DNA of 64,000 nucleotides from Megalobrama amblycephala (GCF_018812025.1 NC_063054.1:9363082-9427081), one strand, 5' to 3'. Shown: positions 1 to 11,905, counted from the first letter of the stretch. The notes: a model not told the origin generated them from the letters alone. Made by a program: numbers and translations.

Positions 1-1319
1 TGAGTATACCCCAGAGTGAAAATGTCCAAATTGGGCCCAAAGTGTCAATATTTTGTGTGGCCACCATTATTTGGGACTCCAGGTTACCACTGCAGTCCTC
101 TTCCACTTCTCCATGACGACATCACGGAGCTGGTGGATTTTAGAGACCTTGCGCTCCTCCACCTTCCGTTTGAGGATGCCCACAGATGCTCAGTAGGGTT
201 TAGCAAGGCAGTGGTTCTTTAGCAAGGCAGTGGTCGTCTTGGAGGTGTGTTTGGTGTCATTATCATGTTGGAATACTGCCCTGCGGCCCAGTCGCCGAAG
301 GAAGGGGATCATGCTCTACTCATTCATGGTTCCCTCAATGAACTGTAGCTCCCCAGTGCCGGCAGCACTCATGCAGCCCCATACCATGACACTCCTACCA
401 CTATGCTTGACTGTAGGCAAGACACACTTGTCTTTGTACTCCTCACCTGGTTGCCGCCACACACGCTTGACACCATCTGAACCAAATAAGTTTATCTTGG
501 TCTCATCAGACTACATGACATGGTTCCAGTAATCCATGTCCTTTGTCTGCTTGTCTTCAGCAAACTGTTTGCGGGCTTTCTTGTGCATCATCTTTAGAAG
601 AGGCTTCCTTCTGGGATGACAGCCTTGCAGACCAATTTGATGCAGTGTGCGGCGTATGGTCTGAGCACTGACATGCTGACCCCGACCCCTTCAACCTCTG
701 CAGCAATGCTGCCAGCACTCATACGTCTATTTCCCAAACACAACCTCTGGATATGACGCTGAGCACGTGCACTCAACTTCTTTGGTCGACCATGGCGAGG
801 CCTGTTCTGAGTGGAACCTGTCCTGTTAAACCGCTGTATGGTCTTGGCCAGCGTGCTGCAGCTCAGTTTCAGGGTCTTGGCAATCTTCTTATAGCCCACG
901 CCATCTTTATGTAGAGCAACAACTCTTTTTTCAGATCCTCAGAGAGTTCTTTGCCATGAGGTGCCATGTTGAACTTCCAGTGACCAGTATGAGAAAGTGA
1001 GAGCGATAACACCAAATTTAACACACCTGAGACCTTGTAACACTAACGAGTCACATGACAGGGAGAGAAAATGGCTAATTGGGCCCAATTTGGACATTTT
1101 CACTTAGGGGTGTACTCACTTTTGTGGCCAGCGGTTTAGACATTAATGGCTGTGTGTTGAGTTATTTTGAGGGGACAGCAAATTTACACTGTTATACAAG
1201 CTGTACACTCACTACTTTACATTGTAGCAAAGTGTCATTTCTTCAGTGTTGTCACATGAAAAGATATAATAAAATATTTACAAAAATGTGAGGGGTGTAC
1301 TCACCTCTGTGAGATACTG
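1..1319 (-). mobile_element. Tc1/mariner element 1, decayed, cut by window edge
   Basis: The right end (RC) starts CAGTATCTCACAG and is followed by a TA at 1320-1321, the Tc1/mariner target. About 190 bases inside that end, at 1074-1130, lies a segment that is repeated in inverted orientation at 1-38, so the terminal inverted repeats are long. The outer part of the left repeat falls before the window. The body is a minus-strand transposase pseudogene. Family termini and transposase fragments together make the call firm. Confidence 0.93.
40..967 (-). pseudogene. Tc1-like transposase pseudogene (DD34E type)
   Basis: Cut-and-paste transposase, which would bind the terminal repeats and cut at TA. 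The start ATG is at 967-965 (MAPHGKELSED). A helix-turn-helix region follows, with GYKKIAKTLKLS and the basic stretch NRPRHGRPKKLSARAQ (about 594-899), after an early frameshift. The catalytic core is readable in pieces: SDE with its Asp at 505-507, directly after a TAG (511-513) where a Trp codon is expected; FQHD with Asp at 262-264; and PTEH with Glu at 189-191. Asp to Glu spans only about 23 codons instead of 34 and is out of frame. A 14-bp tandem duplication (201-214 and 220-233) lies in this gap. The protein is clearly dead. Confidence 0.92.
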
Positions 1320-1321
1320 TA

Positions 1322-3018
1322 TATAATATATATAAAATGGAGGAGGAACCTGAGCCAGACTTTTGACTTGGCCCAGGCAACCATTCATAACACCTTAGCT
1401 GCTCACTTTTTCCCAGAAAATATACAAATCTGTATGTTGAGTATTTTCTTTCTCTCTTAATAATGGTCGTTTCATGTGTTTTTTGTTTTTTTTACTGCTT
1501 CTGCTAGTGAGGGCTTGTGAGCTTGTCAGGTATATTTTGTGTGTTTAGTGTGTACTTGTACATTGCTGCACGTGTAAACGCAGTTATGTCAGAGCACCTG
1601 TACCAAAGCACGTGTCTCTTGTATGTGATTTTTGCATTCAAGGCCATTTATATGATGTTGTCACAAGCATCTGCAGTTGCATAACTGCCAACTGCCAAGC
1701 AACAGTTACATCTCTAACAGCACAGTGAATGTGAGAAAAGAAAATTGGAAAAGAGATGAAGAGAGTGAGTGAATGGACATCTGGTGTGTTTATTAAGACC
1801 ATTTTATTACTGATCGTACATAAAAACTGTTAAGTTTATCATTGACTAGTTTACACATCGAGTATTTTTTGTGTTCAATTGAAAACTTTATTTAAATGAA
1901 TGCAAATTTGCATAAGTTATTGTTATTAAGTATATAAGTTATTTGCATATTATTTTGCAAATGTTTCAATTTTTAATGGAAAACAAGTAAAAAATACTGA
2001 TTTAAGAGAAAAAATTGTAAAGAGTGAGTTTGTATCCGTTTTCCTCTGGTACTTGGTCAAATGTAACACTGAGGTGCATTTTTGGGTGTGAAAAGTAGTG
2101 GAGTATTCATCAAACACCCATCCAGAGTGAATCAGTCAAATGAACTGCATTTGAGTTCATCCCAGTGAACCAGATTCCCTCTCCACATGTGCATAAACAA
2201 GCTGTGTCACATAGGAATATATAGCCGCCCACTTTCTTATTCTGCAAAACATTTAAATGCTGTAGCTTGTGATCTTTTAGAAACTGTTTTCATTTCAGGC
2301 CAAGAGGGAATAGGAGATAAATAGCACAGTTGCAGGAGCGGGAGTTCAGGGACAGAGAAGAGCCAAGAGGCGAAATGAACAGATAAAGGATGAAGTTTGC
2401 CGCTCAGGATCAGGCTGCATGTCTGCAGGCAGCGTCACGATGGAAGTGAGAGTGACAGTTTGGTCAGAAACAGTTTAGCTATCCTTAAACATGGCCGCCC
2501 ACGGGGAGAAAGTCTTGCGTTTCAGGTCGAAGGAGCACATCGCCGAGATGTTTGGAATAAATGGGCTTATCAGAGCTTTTTAGAAAGCAGTTTTATATCT
2601 TCAAAGAGTCAGTAAGTCAGTGAGAGCACGTATGCTTGAAAAAAATGCAATGCCAGCCTGCTGCTCATGCCTACTGTAAGAACCGGGAAAAAATGTTGAG
2701 TAGATTGTTTACTGTAGCCAGTGTTCATTAAACAGATGATTCATCCAGACACAAGATGAGTTCAGATCCAACACACAAGAACACTTCTGCATATGATTAA
2801 CTTTTTTTTTGTGTGCTTTTTTTGAGTCGTTTTGTCCTTGAAGATGCTTGGGACCCAGGGAATGGATGCCAGCAGGGTCTGAGCTGGTTCTAAATCAACC
2901 AAAAATGAATGTTTGTGCTATTTTAAGATATATTGAACATAATTTTTTTTCACTCTAAACCCCATGTCATTCAGATAGCTCCAAATAGGCACTGTTCATT
3001 TGTTCTCGGTTTGTGCTG
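1322..3018. other. AT-rich non-coding DNA, nothing recognised
   Basis: No repeat family, RNA gene or plausible coding exon was recognised. A short GC-richer patch at about 2280-2620 has no convincing reading frame and no clear splice sites. Confidence 0.5.
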
Positions 3019-3568
3019 TTAAAGTGCCCCTATTATGCTATTTTAAAGGTTCCTAATTTTGTTTTGGAGGTCTTATATAACAGGTTTACATGCATTAAAG
3101 GTCAAAAAACGCTTTAATTTTCTCATAATTTACGTTGCACATCACTACATTTCTCAGACGGCTCATTCCATGATTCAGTCTCTCTAAATTCCTCCTTTCC
3201 GTGAGCCTACTCTGCTCTGATTGGTCGGACGGCCCAGTCTGTTGTGATTGATCTAATGCTTACAGCGCGTGTGGAAACAAAACGCCCATTACCATTGCTG
3301 AACTTCAGCTCTGGAGGCTTCCTAAAGCTAAGCGATTGTACACACTGTAAAGACGGTAACAATGGCGTCGATTTTACCATATCAATCTGAGCGTGAGTCC
3401 AATGATGAAACGTTGCAAGAACTAGTTATTCAGCCTAAACCTCCATCACAAGAACGACTTGAGCAGGACGTTTCTCTACTCAGTTTGACATACAATATGA
3501 GATGTTGCTACTGTAAATCCTTACCATCAGCATTAACAAGTGCATGTCCATCAACAAACCAATGTGTA
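3019..3568 (+). mobile_element. TTAA-flanked element with small ORF, copy 1 (3' part lost)
   Basis: Starts with TTAA at 3019-3022 followed by AAGTGCCCCTATTATG. The same terminus and interior recur at 20696-21176, where both TTAA ends remain. This copy is broken at 3567-3568, where Tc1 element 2 entered a TA. TTAA targets occur in the Kolobok and piggyBac superfamilies. The lack of a CC start after TTAA favours a Kolobok-like origin, which is an inference. Confidence 0.75.
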
Positions 3569-3574
3569 CAGTAA
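3362..3574 (+). pseudogene. Small ORF carried by TTAA element, cut by Tc1 insertion
   Basis: A 70-codon frame starts in a good context (AACAATGG) and begins MASILPYQSE. The last two codons and the TAA stop come from the Tc1 terminus (CAGTAAG), so the natural C-terminus is missing. The second copy near 21040-21100 keeps a related but decayed frame (ASILLYQ-like, then ETDDET). Similar short proteins with a P2X7-C-terminus-like cysteine domain are carried by repeats in fish genomes. I recall this only loosely, and no such cysteine domain is visible here. Function unknown. Confidence 0.4.
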
Positions 3575-4358
3575 GTGAGTACACCCTTCACATTTCAGCA
3601 ACCATTTTAGTATATATTCTCAAGGCACAATACTATAGAAATGAAACTTGGATATATTTTAGAGTAGTCAATGTGCTGCTTGTATAGCAGTATAGATTTA
3701 CTGTCCTCTGAAAATAACTTAACATACAGCCATTATTGTCAAAAATAGCTGGCAACAAAAGTGAGTAAACCCTAAGTGATTACAGTTGTATGTTCTTTAA
3801 CCATGCAAAGTCACATGTCCTTTTCATCATGTTCATGTTTTTGTCTGCTTGACGGGACCATTCAAATGTGTGGATCTTGTATTAGAGCAGTTAAAATTTG
3901 GTGCTTTGAGTAGAATTCTCTCATACTGATCACTGGATGTTCAACATGGCACCTCATGGCAAAGAACTCTCTGAGGATTTGAGAATTAGAATTGTTGCTC
4001 TCCACAAAGATGGCCTAGGCTATAAAAAGATCGGTAACACCTTGAAACTGAGTTACAGCACAGTGGCCAGGGTCATAGAGAGATGTTTTCCAATATGGGT
4101 TCCACTCGGAACAGGCCATAGAAGTTGAATCAAAGAAGTTGAGAAGCTGTCTTCAAAAAACAAATGCACGAGTGCTGCCAGCATTGCTTTAGAGGTTGCA
4201 GAAGCGGAATGTCAGCTTGTCAGCGCTCAGACCATATGCCGCACACTGCAACAAGTCGGTTTGCATGGCCGTCATCCCAGAAGGAAGCCTCTTCTGAAGC
4301 TGGCTCACAAGAAAGCCCGCAAACAGTTTGCTGAAGACAACCTGTCCAAGAGCATGAA
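3569..4358 (+). mobile_element. Tc1/mariner element 2, 3' half deleted
   Basis: Begins CAGTAAGTGAGTACACCC right after a TA, with a long left terminal repeat that is diverged from element 1. Untranslated sequence and the 5' half of a transposase follow. Homology stops at about 4358, after the codons for KQFAEDNLSK, and no right terminal repeat follows. Confidence 0.9.
3946..4358 (+). pseudogene. Tc1-like transposase, N-terminal half, frameshifted
   Basis: The preferred start is the ATG at 3946 (MAPHGKELSED), as in element 1; an upstream in-frame ATG at 3937 also exists. The first helix-turn-helix is intact through IVALHKDGLGYKKIGNTLKLSY. The frame is then lost and stops near 4126. The rest is readable in other frames up to the linker before the catalytic domain, as RRKPLLK, LAHKKARKQFAED. 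The whole DDE catalytic region is absent. Confidence 0.88.
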
Positions 4359-4461
4359 TTACACTAGAGGGCGCTTTTAGCGTCTCTATGACGCAAAAAC
4401 ACTAGAAATTAAATTTAGCATTTTTAAATATTAAAAAAACCAAGTTGTATATCATTTATAT

Positions 4462-4796
4462 TAGGGCTGCACAACGATTAATTGCGATTAATCGCTTGCA
4501 AAATAAAAGTCTGTCTTACGTAATATATGTGTGTGTTCTGTGTATATTAATTATGTATATATAAATACATGCACATACATGTATATATTTAAGAAAAAAT
4601 ATATATTTATATGTAATCTAAAATATATAAAATATGTATATTTATTTATACATTTGTATATTTTTTTAATTTATACATGTATGTGCATGTATTTATATAT
4701 ACATAATTATTATACACAGAACACACACATATATTATGTAAACACAGACTTTTATTTTGCAAACGATTAATCGCGATTAATCGTTGTGCAGCCCTA
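4462..4796. mobile_element. Palindromic hAT-type MITE, copy 1
   Basis: Starts TAGGGCTGCACAACG and ends with the complement (CAGCCCTA). It is flanked by a perfect 8-bp duplication ATTTATAT at 4454-4461 and 4797-4804. TAGGG ends with 8-bp duplications are the hAT signature. The two halves are inverted copies of one another, so the whole element folds into one long hairpin. The right arm holds the 20-bp perfect palindrome CGATTAATCGCGATTAATCG at 4764-4783. No coding capacity. Confidence 0.93.
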
Positions 4797-4804
4797 ATTT
4801 ATAT

Positions 4805-6399
4805 TATTTTTAATAAAATAATAATCTTGCATAAGGAAAATTAGCTTGTGTCTGCTAATTCTATCCATCAGTGTTAAAATAAAAAAGGAAGAAACAGCAT
4901 TTTCAAATTTCATTTCTGGTTTAAAAAACGAAAAAGGAATGGACGCAAAAGTACACGGACCTAGAGCACACACACTTTTTTATAATTTTTTGCAGTGAAA
5001 AGTTGCTGATTATTTTTTTTGTTTTGTTTTGTTTTGGTTTGTGTTTTGCATTTTTGTTTTGTTTTTTTGTTTTTGTTTTTGTTTTTGTTTTGGTGTAAAA
5101 TGCCAGTGGAGAGAGGACAGGTAATGATGTGAGAATGAGACGAGGAAATGACATGAGCTGATTTCAAACTTGTGTTGCTCTTCATGAGCACCGCAGCTCA
5201 ATGTCAGAATGTACCTGCTCACCAGTAGGTCACGGCTCAAACTGCTGTTGAGCTTTAGTACAAATGTGTATAATGAAGTCTGTGCTTGTATGCATTTTGA
5301 TTGCATGTGTTGTGTACCTTACCGGCAGTGTTTTAATTTAATCTGCTCGTGCACTGTGGGAAATGGCCTGTTGTTAAGGGAGGTCTCTGTGGTGACGGCT
5401 CTGTTGCTATAGTGGCAGTGGTTTAATGGTGTGGAGTACATTAGCACTGACTGATCTGTAAATATGTCTGCTTTCTGCTGCCTCAGCACCCCCTGACATC
5501 CACATGGATCAAACTGCTGCAATGCTTCACTATGCACTCAATCACTCCCTCTCTCCCTCTTTCTCTGTCACTCGCTCCACTTCCGCAATTCACAATCCCA
5601 TTTTTTTTCTTTCTCTTTGTGGGAAAAGATCCTTAGATCATTGTGTTACAAAATATAAGGCGAACACACAGATTTTGTCATCCTCAGGGATGCATTACTG
5701 CGCCATTCACCTGGCTGAGAGCGTATTTAGCAGTGGCCTTGTGGATTTTTTTCTCTGTCATAATTCTTTTCAAATGATGAATGAGATGGGGTTGAATGCC
5801 CTCAGAGTGCATTTGATTCAACTGTGACATTTCAGGAGCATGAATGTGCAGAAATATGGAGAACCGTGTGGCTTTTCTCTCCTCCAACATCACTCTTAGT
5901 GGATTTGCTAATGAGAAAGAGCTTCTAGCTTGTGCGTGTGAAATTTGGCCTTGCTCTGGGTACAAAGCATGGGAGAAAAACAAGTTGCTGTTATGTAACT
6001 GCTTTTCTTTGGAGTTTATGAACCTGGTAAATACTGTTTTTATTATGCTGGATAAAGTAGACATTAGTTTCATTTAGATAATAGCCTTCACAGTGTGCAA
6101 TTCACTCGGTTGGATAATGTGCAGCAGCAGGGGGAGCAGCCTTGGTGTTCTGCAGATCTTGATTGTGGGTATTAATAAAAATAGCAGTTATTACCCCCCA
6201 GATAAGACTCTTTATGGTTCCTAATTACATTATACCATATTATACCTCATTATTCTGTTAGTTTTGATCACATATTGTGTTCTGATGTTCATATGACAAT
6301 CATTTTAGAATATTAGTCTGCGACAAGACCACCATATCTCTTGGGCTATGTTTAAAATCTGCTTCATACTACGGTAACGTTAATAATCGCATCCATGAA
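4805..6399. other. Non-coding DNA, no repeat recognised
   Basis: Apart from the T/TTTTG-rich tract near 5010-5094, I see nothing here that matches a known repeat or a convincing exon. A 129-codon minus-strand frame (6073-5684) overlaps a plus-strand frame of similar quality and has no recognisable motif, so neither is called. Confidence 0.4.
5010..5094. repeat. TTTTG-rich simple repeat
   Basis: Runs of TTTTG and TTTTTG units with small interruptions. The lysine/glutamine/asparagine-rich minus-strand frames across it are artefacts of the repeat. Confidence 0.9.
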
Positions 6400-6570
6400 C
6401 ATGATTTCTTCCCGAGTCCTATCCCAATTCTTTTCCACAGGCCGTTGAGGTGAAGACCACATGTCCCAAGATTCTGCACTCAAACTTGCCGTCATCAAGC
6501 GACACCTTTGTTTTGAATAGGCTTCTAGCGACCTCTAGCGGACAGAAAATATTACATATTGTACCTTTAA
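6400..6570. mobile_element. Right end of a TTAA-flanked repeat
   Basis: Ends ATTACATATTGTACCTTTAA, with TTAA at 6567-6570, and contains the phrase GCGACCTCTAGCGGACAG typical of dispersed fish repeats. The left boundary could not be placed. Confidence 0.5.
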
Positions 6571-6598
6571 GTACTACTAAAGAAGAATTTTTAGAATA

Positions 6599-7580
6599 TT
6601 AAAGGTGCCATCGAACGTTTTTTTTACAAGATGTAATATAAGTCCCCCACCTCCATAAGGTGTCCCCTGAATGTGTCTGTGAAGTTTCAGCTCAAAATAC
6701 CCCATAGATTTTTTTAAATAAATTTTTTTAGCTGCCTATTTTGGGGCATCATTAAATATGAGCCGATTTATGCTGTGCGGCTCCTTTAAATCTCGTGTTC
6801 TCCGCCCACGGAGCTCGCGCTTGCCTTAAACAGTGCCTAAACAAAGTTTAGACAGCTAATATAACCCTCAAATGGATCTTTACAAAGTGTTCGTCATGCA
6901 TGCATCGGATTATGTGAGTATTGTATACTGTTATATTGTTTACATTTGATTATGAGTGAATTTGAGGCTGTGCTCCGTGGCTAACGGCTAATGCTACACT
7001 GTTGGAGAGATTTATAAAGAATGAAGTTGTATTTATGCATTATACAGACTGCAAGTGTTTAAAAATGAAAATAGCGACAGCTCTTGTTTCCGTGAATACA
7101 GTAAGAAACGATGGTAACTTTAACCACATTTAACAGTACATTAGCAACATGCTAACGAAACATTTAGAAAAACAATTTACAAATATCACTAAAAATATCA
7201 TGTAATCATGGATCATGTCAGTTATTATTGCTCCATCTGCCATTTTTCGCTATTGTTCTTGCTTGCTTACCTAGTCTGATGATTCAGCTGTGCACATCCA
7301 GACGTTAATACTGCCTGCCCTTGTCTAATGCCTTTCATAATGTTGGGAACATGGGCTGGCATATGCAAATATTGGGGGCGTACACCCCGACTGTTACGTA
7401 ACAGTCGGTGTTATGTTGAGATTCGCCTGTTCTTCGGTGGTCTTTTAAACAAATGAGATTTACATAAGAAGGAGGAAACAATGGAGTTTGAGACTCGCTG
7501 TATGTCATTTCCATGTACTGAACTCTTGTTATTCAACTATGCCAAGATAAATTCAATTTTTCATTCGATGGCACCTTTAA
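6599..7580 (-). mobile_element. TTAA family 1 (about 1 kb), copy A
   Basis: Bounded by TTAA at 6599-6602 and 7577-7580, with terminal repeats AGGTGCC and GGCACCT. It aligns along its length with copies at 9124, 14751, 17715 and 29300. It carries an ATGCAAAT octamer at 7363-7370 and a long palindrome at 7387-7408. Short frames such as the one at 7481-7687 recur in the copies only because the DNA is shared. No transposase was seen, so it is non-autonomous. Confidence 0.92.
7387..7408. promoter_or_regulatory. 22-bp perfect palindrome with D-box core (copy A)
   Basis: The core GTTACGTAAC at 7393-7402 fits the PAR-bZIP/NFIL3 consensus RTTAYGTAAY exactly. It lies 22 bp from the ATGCAAAT octamer. 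The match is seen in the sequence; binding is an inference. Confidence 0.45.
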
Positions 7581-7689
7581 GTACAAAATTAGTGTGTGAA
7601 AATAGTACATTTATAGAAATGTACTTTTTTTCCACCTGCGCATCCAGGGTGAAGCACTGCCTCTTGTGGTCAGTAAGAAAGAAATAGAA

Positions 7690-7957
7690 CGAGAGTTACG
7701 CAAGTTCGTAAGTTCTGGATGACCGCCAGAGCACCCTGTCACTCGGGAGTCTATAGGCGAGAAGATTCTGTAGAGACAGTTTGCTGGATGTCACAGGGTT
7801 AAATTGGGGCATCCCCATGACATTCCAGGTTATGTGATGACTTTGTTGTTATTAGACTCGACCTGTGCCTGAGCAAGAGAGATAATATCCAGTGTGAAGC
7901 ACTGCCTCTGGCAGTCATCCAGAACTCATAGAACCACAGTTCCATATGTAACTCTCG
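7690..7957. repeat. Short inverted-repeat element
   Basis: Perfect 10-bp ends CGAGAGTTAC (7690-7699) and GTAACTCTCG (7948-7957). Longer imperfect inner arms share AGTTCTGGATGAC. A direct partial repeat of GTGAAGCACTGCCTCT occurs at about 7650 and 7890. No coding content; class not assigned. Confidence 0.65.
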
Positions 7958-7993
7958 ATTTAGGCATCACATCATCAATGTGATGTTTAGGGA

Positions 7994-8150
7994 TAGGGAT
8001 GTGCCCAAAGCCGAACACCATATTCGGAAAGGCATGGATAATGGCTTCAAACGAATAACAAATTCTACCAAATAATAGGACAAATATTCGACAGACCCAT
8101 TCACTCCTTGAGTTTGCTGGATAACAGGTGAGCCAGGGAATAGCATAGCA
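7994..8150. mobile_element. Possible left end of a hAT-like element
   Basis: Begins TAGGGATGTGCCC, followed by CGAATA-rich sequence typical of some fish hAT remnants. No right end or target duplication was found. Confidence 0.35.
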
Positions 8151-9123
8151 CGATATTATACATAAACATCTGAAAGAAATGTGTGAACACATTTGATCTT
8201 ACAGGCGTTGTTTGATCTATTACTTAGTTTGAAATGTTGGACTTTCAAGGGATTTTCTGTTCATTTCTCTGGCTTTACTATCTGAGCTGCTGGAATGTGT
8301 CAGTTTCATCCTGTCTGTATCTCTGAAATGTTTGGCCAAGTTTTGAAGTGACTTCAGCCAGACTCGGGTGTTTGTTTTATTATAGAGAAATTCTCAAGTG
8401 TTTAGGCCTTCGTAGAGCTCATCTCAATGGCATTTAAGCTGGAGCAATTCCCCTTGAGAGTGTGAGTCTAATGTTTACTGTGTGTGAGTGAGGTGAATGG
8501 GAGCAGAGAGTGGGAGTGCGTTGAAAAGGTTAAGATTTGATGTGATAAAAACCCCCCTCCCAGCCCCCAGTCCGCTCGCTGCACTGAGCTGTTATGGTAA
8601 TTAACAGATAACCTTTAATGAGGTGTCGACCTCGTTAGGCCCTTAACGAGGAAAATGTCACCCCGCTGTGGCATTCTAACAAGGAGGGGGACATTGGAGG
8701 GACATGTGGACACAAGATGATGTCACTCGGGGTGACAGCGGTGTTGACCGAACTGTTATTGTCTAAATGTCATCTGAGCATTGTGTCCAGCAGGCTCTTC
8801 AATGATGGAAATAGGGGCCTTGAATCAGAACTGTGTCTCATAAATGCATAAGTGGCTTATGATTTCCAATCAGGGATGCGTTCGCAAGTAATTTGTAGCT
8901 CAGCGTGTGTTTTTTAAGCTTTCCAAGCTCTTATATATACTGCAACAGTGCCCGTCCCCCTTTTCAGTGGTGCTGGTTTTGGAAGAATTTATTTTTCCCC
9001 ATAGGGATTTTACAAAAATTATTATAAGCCATGTACCAAGCCAATCAGCTATGAGGTGAATCACAGCACAAGCACAAAATATTTTGAAAATCAGACAAAA
9101 AGATAAAGGAACAAGTCTGCACT
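8151..9123. other. Non-repeat DNA with possible conserved element
   Basis: No gene is visible. The stretch 8560-8760 is richer in GC than its surroundings and holds several TAATTA- and TTAATGA-like homeodomain-type words. It also has a clean hairpin at 8630-8651 (CCTCGTTA paired with TAACGAGG). This look is typical of conserved non-coding elements but proves nothing on its own. Confidence 0.3.
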
Positions 9124-10127
9124 TTAAAGGTGCCCTAGAATCAAAAATTGAATTTACCTTGGCATAGTTAAATAACAAGAGTTCAGTACATGGAAATGAC
9201 ATACAGTGAGTCTCAAACTCCATTGTTTCCTCCTTCTTATATAAATCTCATTTGTTTAAAAGACCTCCGAAGAACAGGCGAATCTCAACATAACACTGAC
9301 TGTTACTCTAACAGTCGGGATCATTAATATGTATGACCCCAATATTTGCATATGCCAGCCCATGTTCAAGGCATTACACAAGGGCAGCCAGTATTAACGT
9401 CTGGATCTGTGCACAGCTGAATCATCAGACTAGGTAAGCAAGCAAGAACAACAGCGAAAAATGGCAGATGGAGCGATAATAACTAACATGATCCATGATA
9501 ACATGATATTTTTAGTGATGTTTGTGAATTGTCTTTCTAAATGTTTCGTTAGCATGTTGCTAATGTACTGTTAAATGTGGTTAAAGTTACCATCGTTTCT
9601 TACTGTATTCACGGAGACAAGACTGTCGTTATTTTCATTATTAATCACTTTTACACAGTCTGTATAATTCATAAACACAACTTCATTCTTTATAAATCTC
9701 TCCAACAGTGTGAAATGTTAGCTTTAGCCATGGAGCACCATCAAACTCATTCAGAATCAAATGTAAACATCCAAATAAATACAATACTCACATGATCCGA
9801 CGCATGCATGCAGTATGCATGACGAACATCTTGTAAAGATCCATTTGAGGGTTATATTAGCTGTGTGAACTTTGTTTATGCACTGTATTATAGTCAGTAT
9901 AGTAGTCATATAGTCATTATAGAGCTCGGGAGGGCAGGGAGCGCGAGATTTAAAGGGGCCGCAGCCTGAATTGGTGCATAGTTAATGATGCCCCAAAATC
10001 GGCAGTTAAAAAAATTAATTTAAAAAAAATCTATGGGGTATTTTGAGCTGAAACTTCACAGACACATTCAGGGGACACTTTAGACTTATATTACATCTTG
10101 TAAAAACTGGTTCTAGGGCACCTTTAA
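9124..10127 (+). mobile_element. TTAA family 1, copy B
   Basis: TTAA at 9124-9127 and 10124-10127, with termini AGGTGCCCTAGAA and TTCTAGGGCACCT. It is the opposite orientation of copy A. The octamer is kept (RC, 9344-9351), but the central palindrome has decayed to GTTACTCTAAC. The right-hand TTAA is shared with the next element. Confidence 0.92.
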
Positions 10128-10278
10128 AGGGGTCATGAACTGCATTGTTTTATAATGTTTCCTGGGGTGCACATATAATGTTAGTATGCATTTTACATCA
10201 AAAATTGTCATAATTTAGAAATAAAAGGCATTTTTCTTACCCTGATTTTAGCCCTATTATTCGAACGCTCAGTTTTAA
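10124..10278 (+). mobile_element. TTAA-flanked repeat fragment abutting copy B
   Basis: Starts TTAAAGGGGTCATGAAC, using the same TTAA that closes copy B, and runs to the next TTAA at 10275-10278. No matching right terminal repeat is seen, so this is probably a 5' fragment. Confidence 0.55.
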
Positions 10279-11905
10279 AGTATTAGTTCACTTTCGAATG
10301 AAAATTACCCCAAGCTTTACTCACCCTCAAGCCATCCTAGGTGTGTATGACTTTCTTCTTTCTGATGAACACAATCAGATAAATATTAATAAATATCCTG
10401 ATGCATCCAAGCTTTATACTGGTAGTGAGCGTTACAAAACGAGTATGAGCTGAAGAAAGTGTCTCCGTCCACATCCATCCATCCATCAATACAGTTTTTC
10501 TCAGTTGCTTTGGTGCATTTCTCACATCACTATTTACATTTGCACAACAGTTAGTTCAACCTCCACAACATTTAGTCATTTGTGCACATCATAGTAGCAA
10601 TTTCTCATTCCTTCAAACAAATTGCAAATGCTTTTGGACATGCATCAATTGCTTTCATACAACTCTCTGCTGTTTTAACTATATTGTGAATGCTGAATAG
10701 TCATTCCATATAAAACTAATAGTCCTCATTTCATTGCTTGAGTCATTACATACAAAAATGTTGAACTAGTTGTCAAACTCTGTCAAGCAAATTTTACACA
10801 TTTTTTTTTTTTTTTTATCTTTTTTTTTTTCCTGAAAATGTCTCCTAAATTGAACCATTTCAATTTAGGTGAATCTCAACTTTCACTGATGAGAAGGGGT
10901 GTGTGAAGCATTAGTTGCAACCAATGATAAGCCACTTCTCCTCAATCACTGTCAGAGCTGAATCCCATAAACCCCCACTTTACAAGCATATACGAGCCAA
11001 GCAGAACATAGTGTGTACCATTTCTACAATACTGTGACACAGAAATGGAAGGTCGCTGTAATGTAGATGAAATTATGTGGCCAGACAGAGAGGAACGTCT
11101 GGATGTGCATGAATGATTACAGTACTATGTATGTTGTATGTTCAGTTCCAATATGTACTGCAATATTGTTTACAGTTGTGCACAGCTCTACCCAAAGGGA
11201 GTTTATGTTTGTTGTAAATAAGGGTGCATTTTTTCTTTTGCACAATGCTGTGCACAAATTAGAATTGAAAAGAGCATATGCAGTAAAAATGTGAAACATA
11301 CATATTCAGTGTCTTGTACTCAGTTACCTCACTAAATAATACAGTAATGTGTAACTTTACTGTATTTTTCAAATGGCTGTGCAAATAGTATATAGTGCTG
11401 TCTTGAGCATTTTCAGGTAGTGTCACCAAGATCTGACTTTTTTGCATTGGAAAACACTGACAGAGTAAACTGTCATAATGAAAACATGACAAAACCATTT
11501 TACTATCTTGTTCATAAACAATGGTGTCAGGACTTTTCATCTTGATGACACTGACACTTTCATTGACACGAATACTTGCTTTTGAGGAATAACCTATCCA
11601 TTTTGAGCAAGTGACACGCTTTTGCAGGTTATCAACTAGGTTTTGCAGTTTGTGCTAATTGTTTTGAGAACTGCATTAACTGTTGTGCAAATGTAAATAG
11701 TGATGTGAGGAATGCACCAAAGCGACTGAGAAAAACTGTAACATGGCTCCAGGGGGTTAATAAAGGCCTTCTGAAGTGAAGCGTAAAAAAATATCCATAT
11801 TTAACAAGCTATGAAGTAAAGAGACCACTGGCCACTTTACGAAGAAAGCGTAAAACTCTCGCAGTTCAGAATGCTTATGTTATGTCTGACACCTTCCCTA
11901 TATAC
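10275..11905 (+). mobile_element. TTAA family 2 (TTAGTTCAC ends), split copy
   Basis: Starts TTAAAGTATTAGTTCAC at 10275. Its interior (CTCAAGCCATCCTAGGTG onward) matches the copy at 58603. The match breaks at 10490, where a mariner element enters, and resumes after 11740 with GGCTCCAG, GGGTTAATAAAGGCC and ATATCCATATTTA in the same order as at 58810-58880. The right end is diverged; the 11905 boundary is approximate. Confidence 0.75.
10492..11738. mobile_element. Mariner-type TIR element, 1247 bp
   Basis: Terminal inverted repeats of about 64 bp begin CAGTTTTTCTCAGTTGC and end GACTGAGAAAAACTG. They are flanked by TA at 10490-10491 and 11739-11740. No transposase is recognisable; the longest frame, at 11067-11294, has no HTH or DDE motif. 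It is therefore non-autonomous, inserted into the TTAA element around it. Confidence 0.9.

Noticed and set aside
5684..6073. 129-codon minus-strand frame
   Set aside because: No motif, and an equally open frame lies on the opposite strand; no splice or start evidence.
8900..9223. Frame starting MEFETHCMSF, with similar ones at 7481 and 18571
   Set aside because: They recur only because the family 1 repeat end is shared; the frames run out of the element into unrelated DNA.
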